Shown: positions 42,026 through 50,967 of the stretch, one piece after another | How positions within the stretch are numbered: position 1 is the first letter of the stretch | How the letters are laid out: the number at the start of each line of letters is the position of its first letter | Assembly: GCF_029285175.1 (NCBI RefSeq) | Contig: NZ_JABEDH010000002.1 | Coordinates: forward strand, 372,001-436,000 | Reading direction: 5' to 3' | Length of the DNA stretch: 64,000 nucleotides | DNA from: Sulfitobacter sp. M05 | GTDB lineage: Bacteria > Pseudomonadota > Alphaproteobacteria > Rhodobacterales > Rhodobacteraceae | The notes under the pieces: model-generated | Database searches by the model: none | Told to the model about the DNA's origin: nothing | What the model saw: the letters and a program-made list of their open reading frames with translations, nothing else | Made by a program: the position numbers and the translations under genes

Positions 42026-42697
42026 ATGCTGACCAACCCTACCCTTATGGACACAATTGGTGCCACCAGCCAAAGCTCTGGTGCGTCCTCGCTGTCGCAG
42101 CTTGGTGATGACTATAACAAGTTCCTGACCCTGCTGACCGCGCAAATTTCCAATCAGGACCCGCTGGCCCCCGTCGACAGCACACAGTTCGTCGCGCAGC
42201 TGGCGCAACTTTCACAGGTTGAGCAGGCGGTGCAGACCAACGTCCAGCTTGAGGTGCTGAATACCCAAATGTCCGCGCTGATGAATTTAGGCGGCACAGA
42301 CCTTTTGGGGCGTGAGGTTTCCGTGAAATCAAACATCATGGACCTTGAGAACGGCGGGGTTAAGTCGGACTATGTGCTGGGCACTGGTGCGGTCGAAGTT
42401 TCGGCACGCATCACCGGCCCGACCGGGAATCTTGTCCGCACCCTTAACGGGCTACCAACCATCGCCGGCCAGAAAATTGCCGTGGATTGGGATGGGCTGG
42501 ACGATAACGGAACACCGATGCTTGACGGGAACTATTCCATTGAAATCGTTGCAAAGGATGCCTCTGGCGCGTCTGTGGAAAGCGTTGTGTCGCGCAGCGC
42601 GGTCGTGGAGGATGTTCGCTTCACATCCGGCCAGATTCTGTTTGGTTTGAGCGGTGGCGAGGTGGTCTCCTCTGTGACGGTACAGGCAGCGAGCTAA
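42026..42697 (+). CDS. flgD: Flagellar hook-capping protein
   Basis: FlgD forms the cap that guides assembly of FlgE into the hook. The 223-residue protein has the conserved N-terminal LGDDYNKFLTLLTAQISNQDPLAPVDSTQFVAQLAQLSQVEQ segment and the C-terminal Tudor/FnIII-like part with WDGLDDNGTPMLDG. It follows fliK closely on the plus strand, a common pair, and the next genes are convergent. Confidence 0.95.
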   Translation: MLTNPTLMDTIGATSQSSGASSLSQLGDDYNKFLTLLTAQISNQDPLAPVDSTQFVAQLAQLSQVEQAVQTNVQLEVLNTQMSALMNLGGTDLLGREVSVKSNIMDLENGGVKSDYVLGTGAVEVSARITGPTGNLVRTLNGLPTIAGQKIAVDWDGLDDNGTPMLDGNYSIEIVAKDASGASVESVVSRSAVVEDVRFTSGQILFGLSGGEVVSSVTVQAAS

Positions 42698-42714
42698 GAG
42701 GGCGGCCTAAGCGG

Positions 42715-43179
42715 TCACTCATCAGGCCCCAGATCGGAAAGCAGCTTGTTAATGCGGGCGGTTCGGACTGCCGGAAAATTCACATAAAGCTTGCGCACGA
42801 TCTTTTCGGCAAGGGCAACCTTGCCGTCCTCGGCGGTGATCGCCTCGTGAAAAGTCACGTCGGATTCAGCAAGATCGGCAATCGCCACAACCGTGGCATC
42901 GCGTAAACGGGCACGACCAACAGCCCCGTTGATTTCCTGAAACGCGGTTGCCCCCATCACATAGACATCAAGGTCAAAGATCAGATTCAGGATCCGTTTA
43001 CCTTGCGGCAATTGTATGGTGAACCCGCCCAAAGGCATTTTATAGAGCAGGCCATTGCCCTTTTCTGCCGCTGAATGCTCGCCGGCGGGGGCTTCGGTGG
43101 CCCGGAAAAATCGCTCGCCGAAATACCCCAAGGCCCCCGCACCCGCGACCATCACAACCATGATCAGAATCTTTAACAT
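42715..43179 (-). CDS. FliL-like flagellar membrane protein
   Basis: A 154-residue protein with one N-terminal membrane helix (ILIMVVMVAGAGALGYFG), a spacer of about 25 residues and a periplasmic domain. Its order of elements (a pre-domain PLGGFTIQL, NLIFDLDVYVM, then REK-like LAEKIVRKLYVNFPAVR) resembles FliL, which surrounds the stator at the basal body. It lacks close identity to the best-known FliL sequences, so it could be a paralogue or another flagellar membrane protein. It lies 12 bases after flgH at the end of the flgF-flgG-flgA-flgH operon. Confidence 0.6.
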   Translation of the reverse strand: MLKILIMVVMVAGAGALGYFGERFFRATEAPAGEHSAAEKGNGLLYKMPLGGFTIQLPQGKRILNLIFDLDVYVMGATAFQEINGAVGRARLRDATVVAIADLAESDVTFHEAITAEDGKVALAEKIVRKLYVNFPAVRTARINKLLSDLGPDE

Positions 43180-43191
43180 CGGCCTAAGGGA

Positions 43192-43929
43192 TTAATAGGG
43201 CAGGATAACTTCAAGGACATCTTCCCCGATCCGCGGGCTTTGCACCGCTGAAATCTGACCTCTGCCACCATAGGAAATGCGGGCCTCGGCAACCTTATCA
43301 TAATCAACCGTGTTGTTCACATTGATATCGGCCCCGCGAATGATCCCGGCGATGCGCAATTCGCGCAGCTCAGAGTTCACTTTGACCTCCTGCCGGCCCG
43401 CAATCACGAAGTTCTCATTCGGCAGCTTTTCGATAATCAGGGCGGCAACCCGTAGGCTGATTGCCTCGTTACGCCGGATAGAGCCTTCACCGCTGGACTC
43501 AGAGCTGCTTTCAAGGCCCAGAATCTTGCCACTGCCGGTCGACAAATCGAAGTTCAGAATGTCTGGGTCGCCGACCTCTTGTTTTGCGCCGCGGCTGCGT
43601 CCAGACTTGTTTTGCAACTGCGCACGGTCGTCGATCTCGATCAACACGGTTACAAGATCGCCAACGGCGGTGGCACGACGGTCCGTGAAATAGCTGGGTG
43701 TCGAATTGGACCAGAGGCTGGCGGCCTCCGCACGTTTCGGCGGCAGCTTGACCGGGCGCGGTGCCATGGGCACGCTGATCCGGTTGACCTCGTTCATATT
43801 GGCCGGGTCCAGCACCAGATTGCTGACTTGCGGATTGCGGTTTTCCTCTAGTTGGGCACAAGCACCCAAAACAAACAGAGGCAGCGCAAGCGCCAGACGG
43901 GCACGCCGGAAAGTACTTTTTTTGTTCAT
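43192..43929 (-). CDS. flgH: Flagellar L-ring lipoprotein
   Basis: FlgH builds the L-ring in the outer membrane. The 245-residue precursor has a lipoprotein signal with lipobox LGAC (Cys at residue 24), then the typical SLWSNSTPSYFTDRRATAVGDLVTVLIEIDD, and the C-terminal beta-rich NTVDYDKVAEARISYGGRGQI. GAGGT stands before the ATG, which overlaps the flgA stop as ATGA. Confidence 0.96.
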   Translation of the reverse strand: MNKKSTFRRARLALALPLFVLGACAQLEENRNPQVSNLVLDPANMNEVNRISVPMAPRPVKLPPKRAEAASLWSNSTPSYFTDRRATAVGDLVTVLIEIDDRAQLQNKSGRSRGAKQEVGDPDILNFDLSTGSGKILGLESSSESSGEGSIRRNEAISLRVAALIIEKLPNENFVIAGRQEVKVNSELRELRIAGIIRGADINVNNTVDYDKVAEARISYGGRGQISAVQSPRIGEDVLEVILPY

Positions 43930-44615
43930 TGTGTTACCTCGACAGTACCATGCTTGGTCGCAATTGCGGAGATTGCTTTGTTGCTCGACAGGTTTACCAC
44001 CCGTATTTCTTGGCCCGCGTGGGCATCCGCCATGGCCCGCCCCACTGCGGTCAGTTGCAGACCACCATAGCTGAGCAGGATCTTAACTTTATCACCCCGG
44101 CTAACGATGATCGGGGGAATGACCGATTGCCGAGGTACGGGGCGGCCCGGCACCAACATGCGCCGCACCTGCTGTCCGACCAAAGCCTCGGCTGAGCTGA
44201 TTGCAAAGTTGCCAACCCGCTGCATGGGCATTTCAACCATGGTAATATCCGCCGCGGTGACGATCTCTTCGGGCATGATGCGGCGTGCCGGAACAGGCAC
44301 CTGAATTGTCATCACGGCAACGCCCCAAACGCGATGGGTTTCGCCATATTCGGTAAAGATATTTGCGATGAACTGTCCGCTGTCCGGGTCGATCCAGAAT
44401 TCCTTGATGAATTCGCCCTCGGAAACAGCCCCCTCTGCCATCCGGATTTCGATCTGCCCATTGGCAGGTAACTGCGCGTCCAATTCACTCAGCGCGCGCT
44501 CTTCGATCAGATCGACAACCTTCATCGCACTTGCCGCCGCGGGCAAACCCGACAGAAGCAAGCAGGATAAAACCATCATCGGGACGATCACGCGCATCAT
44601 GAAACGACGGGCCAT
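43926..44615 (-). CDS. flgA: Flagellar P-ring assembly chaperone
   Basis: FlgA is a periplasmic chaperone needed for FlgI to form the P-ring. The 229-residue precursor has an N-terminal signal peptide (MMRVIVPMMVLSCLLLSGLPAAASA) and the SAF domain region (VPVPARRIMPEEIVTAADI ... GRPVPRQSVIPP ... GDKVKILLSYGGLQLTAVGRAMADAHAGQEIRV). It overlaps flgH downstream by ATGA and lies 11 bases after flgG. Confidence 0.94.
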   Translation of the reverse strand: MARRFMMRVIVPMMVLSCLLLSGLPAAASAMKVVDLIEERALSELDAQLPANGQIEIRMAEGAVSEGEFIKEFWIDPDSGQFIANIFTEYGETHRVWGVAVMTIQVPVPARRIMPEEIVTAADITMVEMPMQRVGNFAISSAEALVGQQVRRMLVPGRPVPRQSVIPPIIVSRGDKVKILLSYGGLQLTAVGRAMADAHAGQEIRVVNLSSNKAISAIATKHGTVEVTQ

Positions 44616-44626
44616 CAGGTTACTTT

Positions 44627-45412
44627 CTATTTGATCTGGTTCGTTGTGGTCATAATCTGGTCCGCAGTCTCGATCGCTTTCGAGTTCATCTCATAGGCCC
44701 GCTGGGCAGAGATAAGATCGGTGATCTGCTGGATGATGTTGACGTTGGAATTCTCAAGATAGCCCTGCCGTGTCACACCAACACCGGGCTGACCCGGGGT
44801 GGCTTCTACCGGCTCACCGGACGCAGGTGTCGCGGCCAAAAGGTTGTCACCCATCGGTTTCAGCCCCGCCTGATTGAGGAAGGTGGCCAGCGTGACCTGC
44901 CCCAGCTCAACAGGCTCGGCTTGGTTTTCTACATAGGCCATGACAACACCGTTCTGGTTGATCTCAACCTGACGAGTCAGCTCTGGCACGACAATCGCCG
45001 GCTCCACCTCGTAACCGTTCAACGTCACCAGCTGGCCTTCACCACTTAGCTGAAAGTTTCCGTCGCGGGTATAGGCCTGCGTGCCATCCGGGCGGTTCAC
45101 GATGAAATATCCGTTGCCGTCAATCGCCATATCAAGCTGGTTTTCAGTCTGCACCAACCCGCCTTGAGTGTTGTGGCGAATCACACCTGCGGCCTGCACA
45201 CCCAGACCGATATCGGTGCCTACAGGGCGCGCTGTGCCCTCTTCGGACGTCAACGCGCCGGCGTTATTCACACCTTGGTAGATCAGATCCTGAAACGCGG
45301 CACGCCCGCTTTTAAAGCCGGTTGTGTTGGCGTTGGCGATGTTGTTCGCAATGACATCGACGTTGGTTTGCTGTGCCAGCATACCGGTCGCGGCAATTCC
45401 AAGTGCTTTCAT
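44627..45412 (-). CDS. flgG: Flagellar distal rod protein
   Basis: FlgG makes the distal rod. The 261-residue protein starts with the rod signature MKALGIAATGMLAQQTNVDVIANNIANANTTGFK-type helix, contains LDMAIDGNGYFIVNRPDGTQAYTRDGNF, and ends with the conserved SNVNIIQQITDLISAQRAYEMNSKAI. Its length is standard. It follows flgF by 23 bases on the same strand; AGGA stands before the ATG. Confidence 0.97.
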   Translation of the reverse strand: MKALGIAATGMLAQQTNVDVIANNIANANTTGFKSGRAAFQDLIYQGVNNAGALTSEEGTARPVGTDIGLGVQAAGVIRHNTQGGLVQTENQLDMAIDGNGYFIVNRPDGTQAYTRDGNFQLSGEGQLVTLNGYEVEPAIVVPELTRQVEINQNGVVMAYVENQAEPVELGQVTLATFLNQAGLKPMGDNLLAATPASGEPVEATPGQPGVGVTRQGYLENSNVNIIQQITDLISAQRAYEMNSKAIETADQIMTTTNQIK

Positions 45413-45435
45413 GTGTCGTTCCTAAGTCTTCGCGA

Positions 45436-46167
45436 TCAGACGCGGCCTAATCGTTGGATGGATGTTTTTGTGAGTGTGTCGTCAGCTGTCATCAGCCGGA
45501 CCGAATTTTCATACGCCCGCTGAATGTCGATCAGACGCGTCATTTCCATAACCGCCTGCACGTTACTGCCTTCGACAAAGCCCTGTTTGATCTTAGGGTC
45601 TTCGCTTTCTTGTGGGGCGGCGGCATCACCCGGGAGTTGATACATGCCGCCGCCCAGAGGCGTCATGCGCGCCTCTTGCTCGATATTAAAAACACCGATC
45701 GTTCCGAGGACCACGCCATCGGGATCGGTAATTGCGCCATCAGTGGTGATGACAACATTCTGTCCGATATCTTCCGGCAGGGTGACCGGCCCGCCGCCAC
45801 CGTCCAGCAGCGCCAAACCTGTGGATGTCTTAAGCTGACCATCCGCATCAACCACCAGCTGCCCATGGCGGCTATAGCCTGTACCGCCACCTTCAAGCTG
45901 AAATGACAACCAGCCCGGACCGGACACAGCAACATCAAGCGGGTTACCTGTTGGCGTCAGCGGACCGTTGGACAAGTCCAAGTAGGTGCCTTTGTCCACG
46001 ACATAGCTGATACCCTCATCAATGGAGTTGCTTTCCACAGACTCCAACAGCGGGTTAATCGCCTTGTACCCTGAAGTCGTCGCATTCGCCAAATTATGCG
46101 CAGTCATGTTCATACTGCGTTCAAGCGCCGTCGCCTGAGACAGCGAAACGTAACCAATATTACTCAT
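45436..46167 (-). CDS. flgF: Flagellar proximal rod protein FlgF
   Basis: FlgF is a proximal-rod component. The 243-residue protein has the N-terminal SLSQATALERSMNMTAHNLANATTSGYK helix and a C-terminal NVQAVMEMTRLIDIQRAYENSVRLM helix that together form the rod coiled coil. It is paired with flgG, as is usual. The ATG at 46167 has AAGGAG eight bases upstream; an in-frame extension to 46194 would run through that site and is rejected. It is the first gene of the minus-strand rod/ring operon. Confidence 0.94.
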   Translation of the reverse strand: MSNIGYVSLSQATALERSMNMTAHNLANATTSGYKAINPLLESVESNSIDEGISYVVDKGTYLDLSNGPLTPTGNPLDVAVSGPGWLSFQLEGGGTGYSRHGQLVVDADGQLKTSTGLALLDGGGGPVTLPEDIGQNVVITTDGAITDPDGVVLGTIGVFNIEQEARMTPLGGGMYQLPGDAAAPQESEDPKIKQGFVEGSNVQAVMEMTRLIDIQRAYENSVRLMTADDTLTKTSIQRLGRV

Positions 46168-46250
46168 TGTGGTCTCCTTCGGTGGGGCAGACACCGAAAA
46201 TAATCATTCAGATGGCAGTCTGTTGCAAAAACAAAATTTCACAACTACAA

Positions 46251-46270
46251 GATTAAGGCAAGGTTTAATC
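46251..46270. promoter_or_regulatory. GATTAA-N8-TTAATC inverted repeat between flgF and the TPR gene
   Basis: A 6-bp perfect inverted repeat in the divergent spacer between flgF (minus) and the TPR gene (plus), 17 bases before the latter's ATG. It resembles a CtrA box but has eight rather than seven bases between the TTAA halves. It is a candidate shared operator. Confidence 0.4.
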
Positions 46271-46286
46271 TGTTGAGCAAGAATAA

Positions 46287-48083
46287 ATGTGTCTGTCTAA
46301 TCTACGCAGGGCAATGCCTGCCTTAATCCTTGCTTGTCTCGCCGGGCATGGCGTCGCAGAAACAGCGCCCCATACCCATGCTGTCGTAACCAAGGCCGTG
46401 ACGCGGGCACCGGATTGGCACAGCGACCTTGATTTACAGCACTGGCAGACCGCAACCTTTCACGCCGATCTTTCATCCTCTATCGCCGCGCTGAGTGCTG
46501 CACACGGAGCCTCGAAAAGCGCGGTTATGCTGGACATCGCGGAAATCTACCTGACGCATATGTTGCTTTATGAGGCGGCTTCCACGCTAGAGGGCATCAC
46601 CCCCGAAACACCAGAACAAAGCCGCCGCTTTGAGGCACTGCAAGACGCGACATCCCTTCTGTCCGGCAAGGCGGTCGAGGCATTCGAAACATCCCGATTG
46701 GTTACATCGGACCGCCCCGACCAGGCATTCTGGTCCGCACTTCAGGCCATCGCAAGCGCGGACGCCGGCCTGCTAAGCGCCAATATCCGTGACAGTTTTG
46801 GTGGGCTGGGCCTTCAATCGCGGGCCGCGCTCAGGCAGCTGTTGCCGGTATTCATCGAGGCCGCAACCGAACTTGGAGAACATGCTCATGCTGCCGCCGG
46901 CCTCAAGCTGTTGGCGGAACTGCCTGATCTGGCGAATTCTCCAACCGGCCATTTCCTGCGCGGACGGGTCGAAGAGCGGCGGGGCAACAACTCCTCCGCG
47001 CTCAAGGCCTATTTTCTGGCGGCTGAAGGCTGGACTGAATATGCCGCCCGCGCCCGCCTTGCGGTTGCCGATATGTCCTTGAAGGATGGAGGTTCCGGGG
47101 CCTTGCTGGCAGCCCAAAGCGTACTGCACAGCGGCGCCGAAGCGTGGCGCGGCGACCGATACGAACTGGAAATCCTCAAACGGACGGCCCGCCTCTATGC
47201 CGAGACCGACAATGACGTCGAAGAGCTTTTGGCGCTTGGCAAAATGTTGCGGCGCTTTCCGACATCAAGCGAAGCCAAGAGCGGCAAGAAACAGGCAGAG
47301 GCGCTTTTGCGCGAGCTGTATCTCAAGGGGCACGAAGGCCGTTACCCACTGTCCGACTGGATGTCTGCACACTTGAAACTCATCCCCCTTTACGGCGGCT
47401 TTGCCGAGTTTCCGGCCCACACCGAAACATTTGCCGATTATCTGCTTGGGTTGGGCGCTACTGACCTTGCAGCCAAGGAATACCACCGGGCTATCAATGG
47501 ACTGTCAGACCGGGAAACACCGGATACCAAGCCAGAAGTTATGCGCCTGACGCTGAAACTGGCCGAAGCCCAGCGACAAGCCGGACTGTTGACGCAGGCG
47601 CGGGCGACACTCGATGCCATGGAACTGGGCGCAGAGGACCCGCAGCGAAAATCGCGCAATATGCTGGCGGCAAAGGTCCTGTCCGAGATGGGTGACGGCC
47701 CTGCCCTTTTGGAAACCGCGATCGAGACCCCAACGCCTGACCACTTACGTGATCTTGCCATGGCGCTATCTGATGACGGGCAATGGTCACAAGCAACGGC
47801 GCACCTGCTTCGGCTATGGCGGGGCCATCCCTATGAATTTGCATTCGAGGACGCGACCCGGCTTTTGATTGCAGCCAACCGGTCAAATGATGCGGCCACC
47901 ATCGACAAGGTGGCACGGGCCTTTCCAGAGCTGACCAGCTCGGCGGCCCTGATCTCACTGGCCGAAAGCCTGAATTCGGACCCCGCGACATTGCTGCCGC
48001 TCAGCGCAGATAAAGCGGCCGAAAGACTTCAAAGCCTTGATGATGCCTTTCAGACCATCAAGGATACAAGCCGATCACCATGA
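46287..48083 (+). CDS. Exported TPR-like protein of the flagellar cluster (unknown; possible MotC-like role)
   Basis: A 598-residue protein with an N-terminal signal peptide (RRAMPALILACLAGHGVAETA) and then helical repeats throughout, of the TPR/Sel1 solenoid type (for example LLYEAASTLEGITPETPEQSRRFEALQ and LAAKEYHRAING). It should be periplasmic. It is transcribed away from flgF and towards flgE, surrounded by structural flagellar genes, which points to a role in assembly or motor function. I do not recognise the family. Rhizobial MotC is a periplasmic motor protein with a chaperone, MotE, and a MotE-like gene is present at the right edge, so a MotC-like role is possible; MotC is shorter. 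This link is inference. Confidence 0.75.
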   Translation: MCLSNLRRAMPALILACLAGHGVAETAPHTHAVVTKAVTRAPDWHSDLDLQHWQTATFHADLSSSIAALSAAHGASKSAVMLDIAEIYLTHMLLYEAASTLEGITPETPEQSRRFEALQDATSLLSGKAVEAFETSRLVTSDRPDQAFWSALQAIASADAGLLSANIRDSFGGLGLQSRAALRQLLPVFIEAATELGEHAHAAAGLKLLAELPDLANSPTGHFLRGRVEERRGNNSSALKAYFLAAEGWTEYAARARLAVADMSLKDGGSGALLAAQSVLHSGAEAWRGDRYELEILKRTARLYAETDNDVEELLALGKMLRRFPTSSEAKSGKKQAEALLRELYLKGHEGRYPLSDWMSAHLKLIPLYGGFAEFPAHTETFADYLLGLGATDLAAKEYHRAINGLSDRETPDTKPEVMRLTLKLAEAQRQAGLLTQARATLDAMELGAEDPQRKSRNMLAAKVLSEMGDGPALLETAIETPTPDHLRDLAMALSDDGQWSQATAHLLRLWRGHPYEFAFEDATRLLIAANRSNDAATIDKVARAFPELTSSAALISLAESLNSDPATLLPLSADKAAERLQSLDDAFQTIKDTSRSP

Positions 48084-48140
48084 ACATGGGATTAACCTCG
48101 AACTTCAACAAGTTCAAAATGTTCATCAATTAGCAATTCT

Positions 48141-48154
48141 TTAACCCTCCTTAA
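48141..48154. promoter_or_regulatory. Near-CtrA box before flgE
   Basis: TTAACCCTCCTTAA has TTAA halves but only six bases between them rather than seven, 62 bases before the flgE start. It may be a weaker CtrA site or chance. The surrounding spacer is AT-rich. Confidence 0.35.
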
Positions 48155-48215
48155 ACTTCACTTCATTAAGTGTGTTACAGGAGACAAGAATAAAAAAACC
48201 AAAAGAGGCGGGACT

Positions 48216-49517
48216 ATGAGTATTTCAAGCGCACTCCAAACGGGTGTGAGTGGCCTTCAGGCCAATTCAAAAGCAGTAGGCAGCATTTCCGAAAACATCG
48301 CAAATGCTAATACAGTAGGCTATCGCCGTGGCTTTGTTCATATGGTCACGACGACAGCCTCCGGCGGCAACAAAGAAGGCGTTTTGTCCGTTGCAGGCGT
48401 GGATGAGGTTGATATCTCCTCCGCCGGCGGCCTGATCTCCACTCAGTCCTCCACCGACCTGGCGATCGGCGGCAACGGCTTTTTCCCGGTGTCGATCAAC
48501 CCGAACGACCCAGTTGCGACGAATTACCTGCTTACCCGTGCTGGGTCATTCCTGCCGGACGAAAACGGCGATTTGCGCAACGCGGCTGGGTACTATCTTG
48601 CCGGTTACCCCTATGGGTTGGACGGAACCATCGGTTCGGTTGACCGCAGTTCTTTTGACCAGATGGAAACCGTGAATACCGGCAACATCAATATCTCTGC
48701 AGGGGTAACAACCAAGGTTGCCGCATCAGGCAACCTGCCATCGCAAGATACTGGCGTTGCGGTACCCGGCGCCCCGTTCCTTACCTCTTCTGAAGTGTTC
48801 ACGCCGTTGGGTGAAAGCCAGCGGATCGGTCAGTCATGGACGCCAACCACAACAGCCAACACCTGGGACCTCGAACTGACGGATCAGGATGGCAACTCAC
48901 TTGGGACGGTGACGGTTGAGTTTAACGATTCCGGCCCCGAAGCCGGCTCTCCGTTGACTTATTCTGCAATCACCTCGACTGCGACCGCGCCTGCCGCCTT
49001 TGCCTTTGATCCGGCAACTGGCATTGCAACGCTGACGCTGGACAACGGGGCAACACCACAGGTTCTCGAACTGGAGCTTGGCGCACCGGGCTCATTCGAA
49101 GGGATCACCCAATTCGCCGGCGACTTCAGCCTCTCGTTTGACCGCGATGGGTCAAGCGCGGGCGAACTTGTCCGCAGCGAGATTTCACCGGACGGGGTGC
49201 TGTTTGGCATCTTTGACAACGGCATGCGCCGCCCACTTTATGAAATTCCGGTCGCCATTGTCGACAATCCGAACGGTTTGATCGCGGCCAAGGGCAATGC
49301 CTATAACCTCTCTGGTGAAACCGGTTCTTTCAATGCGTTGCGGGCCAACAGCTCGACCGTTGGCGCGATAAACGCCGGTGCGCTTGAAGGGTCCAACGTC
49401 GATATCGCTCAGGAAATGACCGATCTGATCAAAGCTCAGCGGGCGTTTTCGACAAACGCCAAGGTGATCACAACGGTTGACGAGTTGATGGACGAAACAA
49501 CCCGATTGAAACGCTAA
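48216..49517 (+). CDS. flgE: Flagellar hook protein
   Basis: FlgE polymerises into the hook. The 433-residue protein begins with the axial-protein helix MSISSALQTGVSGLQANSKAVGSISENIANANTVGYRR-type start and has DLAIGGNGFFPV, and ends with GSNVDIAQEMTDLIKAQRAFSTNAKVITTVDE. The insert between the conserved ends is rich in Thr, Ser and Gly, as in hooks. It is followed at 22 bases by flgK and 9 bases later by flgL, giving a hook-filament junction operon. Confidence 0.97.
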   Translation: MSISSALQTGVSGLQANSKAVGSISENIANANTVGYRRGFVHMVTTTASGGNKEGVLSVAGVDEVDISSAGGLISTQSSTDLAIGGNGFFPVSINPNDPVATNYLLTRAGSFLPDENGDLRNAAGYYLAGYPYGLDGTIGSVDRSSFDQMETVNTGNINISAGVTTKVAASGNLPSQDTGVAVPGAPFLTSSEVFTPLGESQRIGQSWTPTTTANTWDLELTDQDGNSLGTVTVEFNDSGPEAGSPLTYSAITSTATAPAAFAFDPATGIATLTLDNGATPQVLELELGAPGSFEGITQFAGDFSLSFDRDGSSAGELVRSEISPDGVLFGIFDNGMRRPLYEIPVAIVDNPNGLIAAKGNAYNLSGETGSFNALRANSSTVGAINAGALEGSNVDIAQEMTDLIKAQRAFSTNAKVITTVDELMDETTRLKR

Positions 49518-49539
49518 ACCCTTAATGCCGGAGTAAGAC

Positions 49540-50958
49540 ATGAGTCTGACAGGGGCACTAAATACCGCATCATCCGGACTGCGTACAACGCAGACACTCT
49601 CAAGTGTTGCGGCCGACAACGTCGCCAATGCATTGACGCCGGGATACACACGACGGAGCGTTTCCGTCGTGTCGACCGTCACCGGCCAGCATGGCGTCAC
49701 AATCGCAGACATCCGCCGCGACGTAGACGCGTCACTGCAACGGATGTCCCGTCTGGAAACCGGAAAAATGGTTCGGTATCAGGTCCTTGATGAGGGTCTG
49801 AGCCGATATACTGCGTTTCTGGGACAACCCGGCGACGGCACATCGCCGGCGGACAAGTTCAGCGCCTTCCAAAACAGCCTGACAACATTGGTGAACCTGC
49901 CGTCTTCGCATGGCGCGCAGGCTGGTGCTGTCCTTTCCGCCGAAGAGCTGGCGCAATCAGTGCGCGGCGCGGCGACCAGCCTGGGCACCACCCTCAGCGA
50001 AGTTGATATGGAAATGCGTTATGAGGTCGCCGACCTTAATCAGGCGCTTTACCAGCTGAAGGATCTCAATGCCAAAAGGCAGGCCTTTGAACCCGGCACC
50101 GCAGGCGCGGCTGATATGGGTGAAAAGATCGACGGGCTGCTGGATCAGATTTCCGGGATTGTCGACACAAGAGTTTCTTTCTCTTCGACCGGTTCAGTCA
50201 GCGTTTACACCATCGGCGGCGCAGCCCTGATCGAAGGGCAAACGGTACAGGACGTCACATTTAATCCCGGCGACGGCACCTTGATGGCCGGCCAACAGGA
50301 CATCACCCCATTCAAGGACGGCGTGCGCGGATTGCAGCACGGCAGCCTTGCCGGCCTATCGGAACTGAAACGCTCGGTCATTCCAAAGTTCAACGCACAG
50401 CTTGATGAATACGCACGCGGCCTGATCCAGAGCTTTGAAAGCTCGGACACCTCACTTGCCCCCGGCGATGCCGGTCTGTTCACCGACAATGGCGCGGCCT
50501 TTGACCCGCTCAACCTGACGGGCCTCGCAAGCCGGCTTCAGGTGAATGAAAAGGTATCCCTGAATGGCGATGCCGAGGTCTGGCGTATGCGTGACGGGCT
50601 TAGCGCTACGGCCGAAGGGCCCGCTTCTGACTCCACCCAAATTGCGGCTTTTGTCAGCGGGTTCAACGCCGCCATGGGGGCCTCTGCAAATACGGGCATC
50701 GCAACCTCGGTCACCTTGCAGGACTTTGCGGCTGAAATGACGACCAGCCAGTCCACCGAACGGGTTCGGGCACAAAACAACTTTTCCGCCGCCAAAACGG
50801 CAGCAGAGATGGTGAATGGCACACGATCAAATGCCGAGGGCGTCAATATCGATGACGAAATGCAGCGCCTGATGTTGATCGAGCAGAGCTATGCTGCGAA
50901 CTCGAGAGTGCTGACCACCGTATCAAATATGATTGATACATTAATCGCAGCAGTGTGA
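49540..50958 (+). CDS. flgK: Hook-filament junction protein FlgK
   Basis: FlgK is hook-associated protein 1, joining hook and filament. The 472-residue protein has the axial N-terminal LNTASSGLRTTQTLSSVAADNVANALTPGYTRR motif and a C-terminal helix (GVNIDDEMQRLMLIEQSYAANSRVLTTVSNMIDTLI) that pairs with it. It lies between flgE and flgL in one operon. Its export chaperone FlgN is encoded 3.4 kb downstream. Confidence 0.96.
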   Translation: MSLTGALNTASSGLRTTQTLSSVAADNVANALTPGYTRRSVSVVSTVTGQHGVTIADIRRDVDASLQRMSRLETGKMVRYQVLDEGLSRYTAFLGQPGDGTSPADKFSAFQNSLTTLVNLPSSHGAQAGAVLSAEELAQSVRGAATSLGTTLSEVDMEMRYEVADLNQALYQLKDLNAKRQAFEPGTAGAADMGEKIDGLLDQISGIVDTRVSFSSTGSVSVYTIGGAALIEGQTVQDVTFNPGDGTLMAGQQDITPFKDGVRGLQHGSLAGLSELKRSVIPKFNAQLDEYARGLIQSFESSDTSLAPGDAGLFTDNGAAFDPLNLTGLASRLQVNEKVSLNGDAEVWRMRDGLSATAEGPASDSTQIAAFVSGFNAAMGASANTGIATSVTLQDFAAEMTTSQSTERVRAQNNFSAAKTAAEMVNGTRSNAEGVNIDDEMQRLMLIEQSYAANSRVLTTVSNMIDTLIAAV

Positions 50959-50967
50959 GGATTTAAG

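Noticed and set aside
48141..48154. TTAA-N6-TTAA before flgE as a firm CtrA box.
   Set aside because: The spacing is six rather than seven bases, so it was listed only as a weak candidate.
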